Assembly: GCF_030269645.1 (NCBI RefSeq)
Contig: NZ_BSTR01000045.1
Coordinates: 1-64,000 of the forward strand
Reading direction: 5' to 3'
Length of the DNA stretch: 64,000 nucleotides
Source of the DNA: Actinokineospora sp. NBRC 105648
GTDB lineage: Bacteria > Actinomycetota > Actinomycetes > Mycobacteriales > Pseudonocardiaceae
The notes beneath the pieces are model-generated. The model was not told the DNA's origin and did no database searches. It was given only the letters and a program-made list of their open reading frames with translations. This document shows, piece by piece, positions 62,101 through 64,000 of this stretch. Made by a program: the position numbers and the translations under genes. Each line of letters begins with the position of its first letter. Within the stretch, counting starts at the first letter, position 1.

Positions 62101-63237
62101 ATGTTCCCTGGTTCCCGCAGATCCCCGCTGCTCGGCGCGCTCGGCGCCGCGGTCCTGCTGCTCAGCGCGTGCGGCGGGGCGAGCGACGCCGGAACACCCG
62201 CCACGGGCAAGGGTACGCCGCTGAAGGTGGCCTTCGCCAACTACACCGAGGCGGGGCCGGTGTTCCACGCGACCACCGTCCGGCTGGACCAGCAGGTGGC
62301 CGAGACCGGCGCCGCGGTCGAGATCAAGTGGTTCGACAACGCGGGCGACCCGGCGAAGATGCTGTCGAACGCCAACCTGATGGTGCAGGCCAAGCCCGAC
62401 GTGCTGATCGAGTACCCCGTCGCGGAGAACTCCGCCGGCGTGAAGAAGGTCTTCGAGAAGAGCGGCATCCCGTGCATCGCGCTGAACCTGCCGCTGCAGG
62501 GCTGCGCCTTCATCAACATCGACAACCCGAAGATGGGCAAGTCGGCCGCCGCGATCGCCGCCGCGGAAGCGAAGAAGCGCGGCTGGACGGCTGCGGACAC
62601 CACCGTCCTCATCGGACAGAACGCGACCGCGGGTCCGTCGGTCAACGGCAACGTGACGGCGTTCTACTCCGCGTTCGCCGACGCCTTCGGGCTCCCGCCG
62701 GTCGCCGAGGACGCGATCACCCCGACCACGACCACGATCGGTGCCAACGGCATCCAGTTCGACGGCAAGTCCGACCAGAACGTCAGCTTCAACGCCGTGC
62801 GCGGTCTGCTCGCGGGCCTGGACAAGGGCCGCAAGCTCGTCCTGTACACCTGCAACGACGACGAGACCCAGGGCGCTTACCGGGCGGTGCAGGACGCGGG
62901 CCGCTCGGCGGACGTGATCGTGGTCGGCCACGGCGGCGGTCGCGAGGACACGCTCAAGGCGCTGCGCGACGACCCGAACTGGATCGCCCAGGACGTGTTC
63001 TTCGAGGAGTACTGGGGCGAGTACGTCATCGCGATGGCGCAGGCGATGAAGGGCGGGGCCACGCCCCCGGAGTTGACCATCCTGCCCAGCACCACCATCG
63101 GCAAGGCCGACCTGGGCAAGTTCTACGACCCGGCGACGCTCAAGCTCAAGCTGCTGCCGCCGTTGGACGAGACGAACAGCTACTTGGCCAAGGGCGGTTT
63201 CCTGCAGCTCGTGGGCAACATCGAAGGCCTCAAGTAG
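62101..63237 (+). CDS. ABC importer substrate-binding lipoprotein
   Basis: A 378-residue lipoprotein. The signal peptide has the lipobox LLSAC (Cys near residue 23). The mature part is a periplasmic-binding-protein-1 fold of the RbsB class (LKVAFANYTEAGPVFHATTV, KPDVLIEYPVAENSAGVKKV, LVLYTCNDDETQGAYRAVQD). GGAAGGAA precedes the ATG. It is longer than ribose-binding protein by about 70 residues, and the sugar-binding residues are not obvious. The downstream M20 amidohydrolase suggests an amide-containing ligand. Confidence 0.9.
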   Translation: MFPGSRRSPLLGALGAAVLLLSACGGASDAGTPATGKGTPLKVAFANYTEAGPVFHATTVRLDQQVAETGAAVEIKWFDNAGDPAKMLSNANLMVQAKPDVLIEYPVAENSAGVKKVFEKSGIPCIALNLPLQGCAFINIDNPKMGKSAAAIAAAEAKKRGWTAADTTVLIGQNATAGPSVNGNVTAFYSAFADAFGLPPVAEDAITPTTTTIGANGIQFDGKSDQNVSFNAVRGLLAGLDKGRKLVLYTCNDDETQGAYRAVQDAGRSADVIVVGHGGGREDTLKALRDDPNWIAQDVFFEEYWGEYVIAMAQAMKGGATPPELTILPSTTIGKADLGKFYDPATLKLKLLPPLDETNSYLAKGGFLQLVGNIEGLK

Positions 63238-63246
63238 CCGAGAGCC

Positions 63247-63333
63247 CGGGGGCGGGGCCGCCGCGGCTGTGGGCGCACGCCGCGGCGCCCCCGCCCCCGA
63301 CCCCGGCCGGCGCCCGAGCACCGCTCGGGTGCC
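63247..63333 (+). terminator. Two strong hairpins between binding protein and M20 genes
   Basis: The first (63247-63267 with 63279-63299) is an almost fully paired GC stem of about 20 bp. The second (63309-63319 with 63323-63333) has an 11-bp stem GGCGCCCGAGC with one wobble. They could end most transcripts after the binding-protein gene, or stabilise its mRNA so that it is made in excess. Confidence 0.6.
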
Positions 63334-63381
63334 GGGCGGGCCAGCGGACGACCACGCATCGAACACAGTGAAGGGGAGACC

Positions 63382-64000
63382 ATGACGCCGTCGCCGAGTC
63401 CGCCCGCGTTGCCGATCAAGGACCGGATCAGGGCCGCCGTCGCCGACGAGTGGGACGCCCTGCGCGGCATCAGCGACTTCCTGCACGGCCACCCCGAGGT
63501 CGCGTTCGCCGAGCACCAGGCGGCCCGGGTGCTCGGCGAGTACCTGGGCGGACGCGGTTTCGCGGTCACCGCCGGGGCGTACGGCCTGCCGACCGCGTTC
63601 GAGGCGGTCCACGGCGACGGCGAGTTCACGGTCGTGATCTGCGCCGAGTACGACGCGCTCCCCGGACTGGGCCACGCCTGCGGGCACAACCTCATCGCCG
63701 CGGCGGCCGTCGGGGCCGGTGCGGCGCTGGCCCCGCTCGCGGCCGAACTCTCGCTCCGCGTCAAGGTCCTCGGCACCCCCGCGGAGGAGAGCGGCGGCGG
63801 CAAGGTGGCGATGCTGGCGCGCGGCGCGTGGGACGACGCGGCGTTCTCGATCATGGTGCACCCCACGACCGGGACCGACATCGACGCCGCGCGGGTCCAG
63901 TCGCACGCGCTTGAGCGGATCGAGACGCGCTACGCGGGCCGGGCCGCGCACGCCGCCAGCGCCCCGCACCGCGGTGTCAACGCCGGCGACGCCGCGACGG
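63382..64000 (+). CDS. M20-family amidohydrolase/peptidase, cut by window end
   Basis: The first 206 codons of a zinc-dependent M20 enzyme; the frame is open at the window end. Seen so far are FLHGHPEVAFAEHQAARVLG, CAEYDALPGLGHACGHN (metal-binding HxCGH) and LGTPAEESGGGKVAM (catalytic and metal Glu pair), with HPTTGTD of the fourth ligand region. This is the aminoacylase / aminobenzoyl-glutamate hydrolase subgroup. AGGGGAGA precedes the ATG. It probably processes the compound brought in by the preceding importer. Confidence 0.88.
   Translation, partial: MTPSPSPPALPIKDRIRAAVADEWDALRGISDFLHGHPEVAFAEHQAARVLGEYLGGRGFAVTAGAYGLPTAFEAVHGDGEFTVVICAEYDALPGLGHACGHNLIAAAAVGAGAALAPLAAELSLRVKVLGTPAEESGGGKVAMLARGAWDDAAFSIMVHPTTGTDIDAARVQSHALERIETRYAGRAAHAASAPHRGVNAGDAAT

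Noticed and set aside
61981-63969. A 662-codon minus-strand frame across the binding protein and M20 genes
   Set aside because: Covers two supported genes on the other strand and has no recognisable domain.

Overview
The window is high-GC DNA with the gene density and codon use of a filamentous actinomycete. The gene families (SNF2 helicase, DUF2637 element protein, PASTA/excalibur protein, DUF3040, DUF2254, SPW-type membrane proteins) fit the Pseudonocardiaceae or a near relative. No rRNA, CRISPR array or complete tRNA was found. About 50 genes look intact. They are mixed with an unusual number of broken genes, concentrated around two partial tRNA-Lys copies and in the 38-47.7 kb region.

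0-14 kb: A short degenerate tandem repeat precedes a SNF2 helicase. Next come a subtilase relic, a PASTA/excalibur protein, and a TetR regulator divergent from an alpha/beta hydrolase with a clear palindromic operator between them. A WGR beta-propeller protein follows, then a drug-response operon (MarR, 14-TM MFS exporter, FAD monooxygenase) and a lone Rad50-like ATPase with a zinc-hook motif.

13.8-24.5 kb: This is a genomic island bounded by two direct ~310-bp repeats. Each repeat carries a terminator and the last 48 nt of a tRNA-Lys(CTT) gene, so they look like attachment-site scars. Inside is a secretome: a family of small ricin-B-like secreted proteins (three intact, one deleted), a Cys-containing secreted protein, an RTX-type repeat protein and a 1,033-residue YVTN/Big-1 surface protein. 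An integrase C-terminal relic abuts the right repeat.

24.5-29 kb: This is the start of a second, related element, with a DUF2637 membrane protein, an unknown protein and an XRE-ImmA/IrrE metalloprotease regulator. Gene fragments follow.

29-47.7 kb: This is a stress and energy block. It holds SPFH/NfeD membrane proteins, a PucR regulator, a GH15 glycosidase, DUF3040, a glucose-6-phosphate dehydrogenase, a universal stress protein, a hibernation factor, PPK2, STAS proteins, DUF2254 and a lipoprotein. Relics of DoxX, a TPR regulator, a permease, a second GH15 and an AI-2E transporter are interspersed.

47.9-55.5 kb: A POT transporter is followed by a signalling locus with an OmpR/histidine-kinase pair, a CheY-like regulator, two SPW-like membrane proteins, DUF3040 and two related unknown proteins. 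Four copies of an 18-bp motif sit upstream of genes here, which suggests a small local regulon.

55.7-64 kb: A cation module (CPA1 antiporter, CBS protein, NhaD/ArsB permease, 30-residue membrane peptide) is followed by a ribose-type ABC importer operon. The operon ends in an M20 amidohydrolase cut by the window end.
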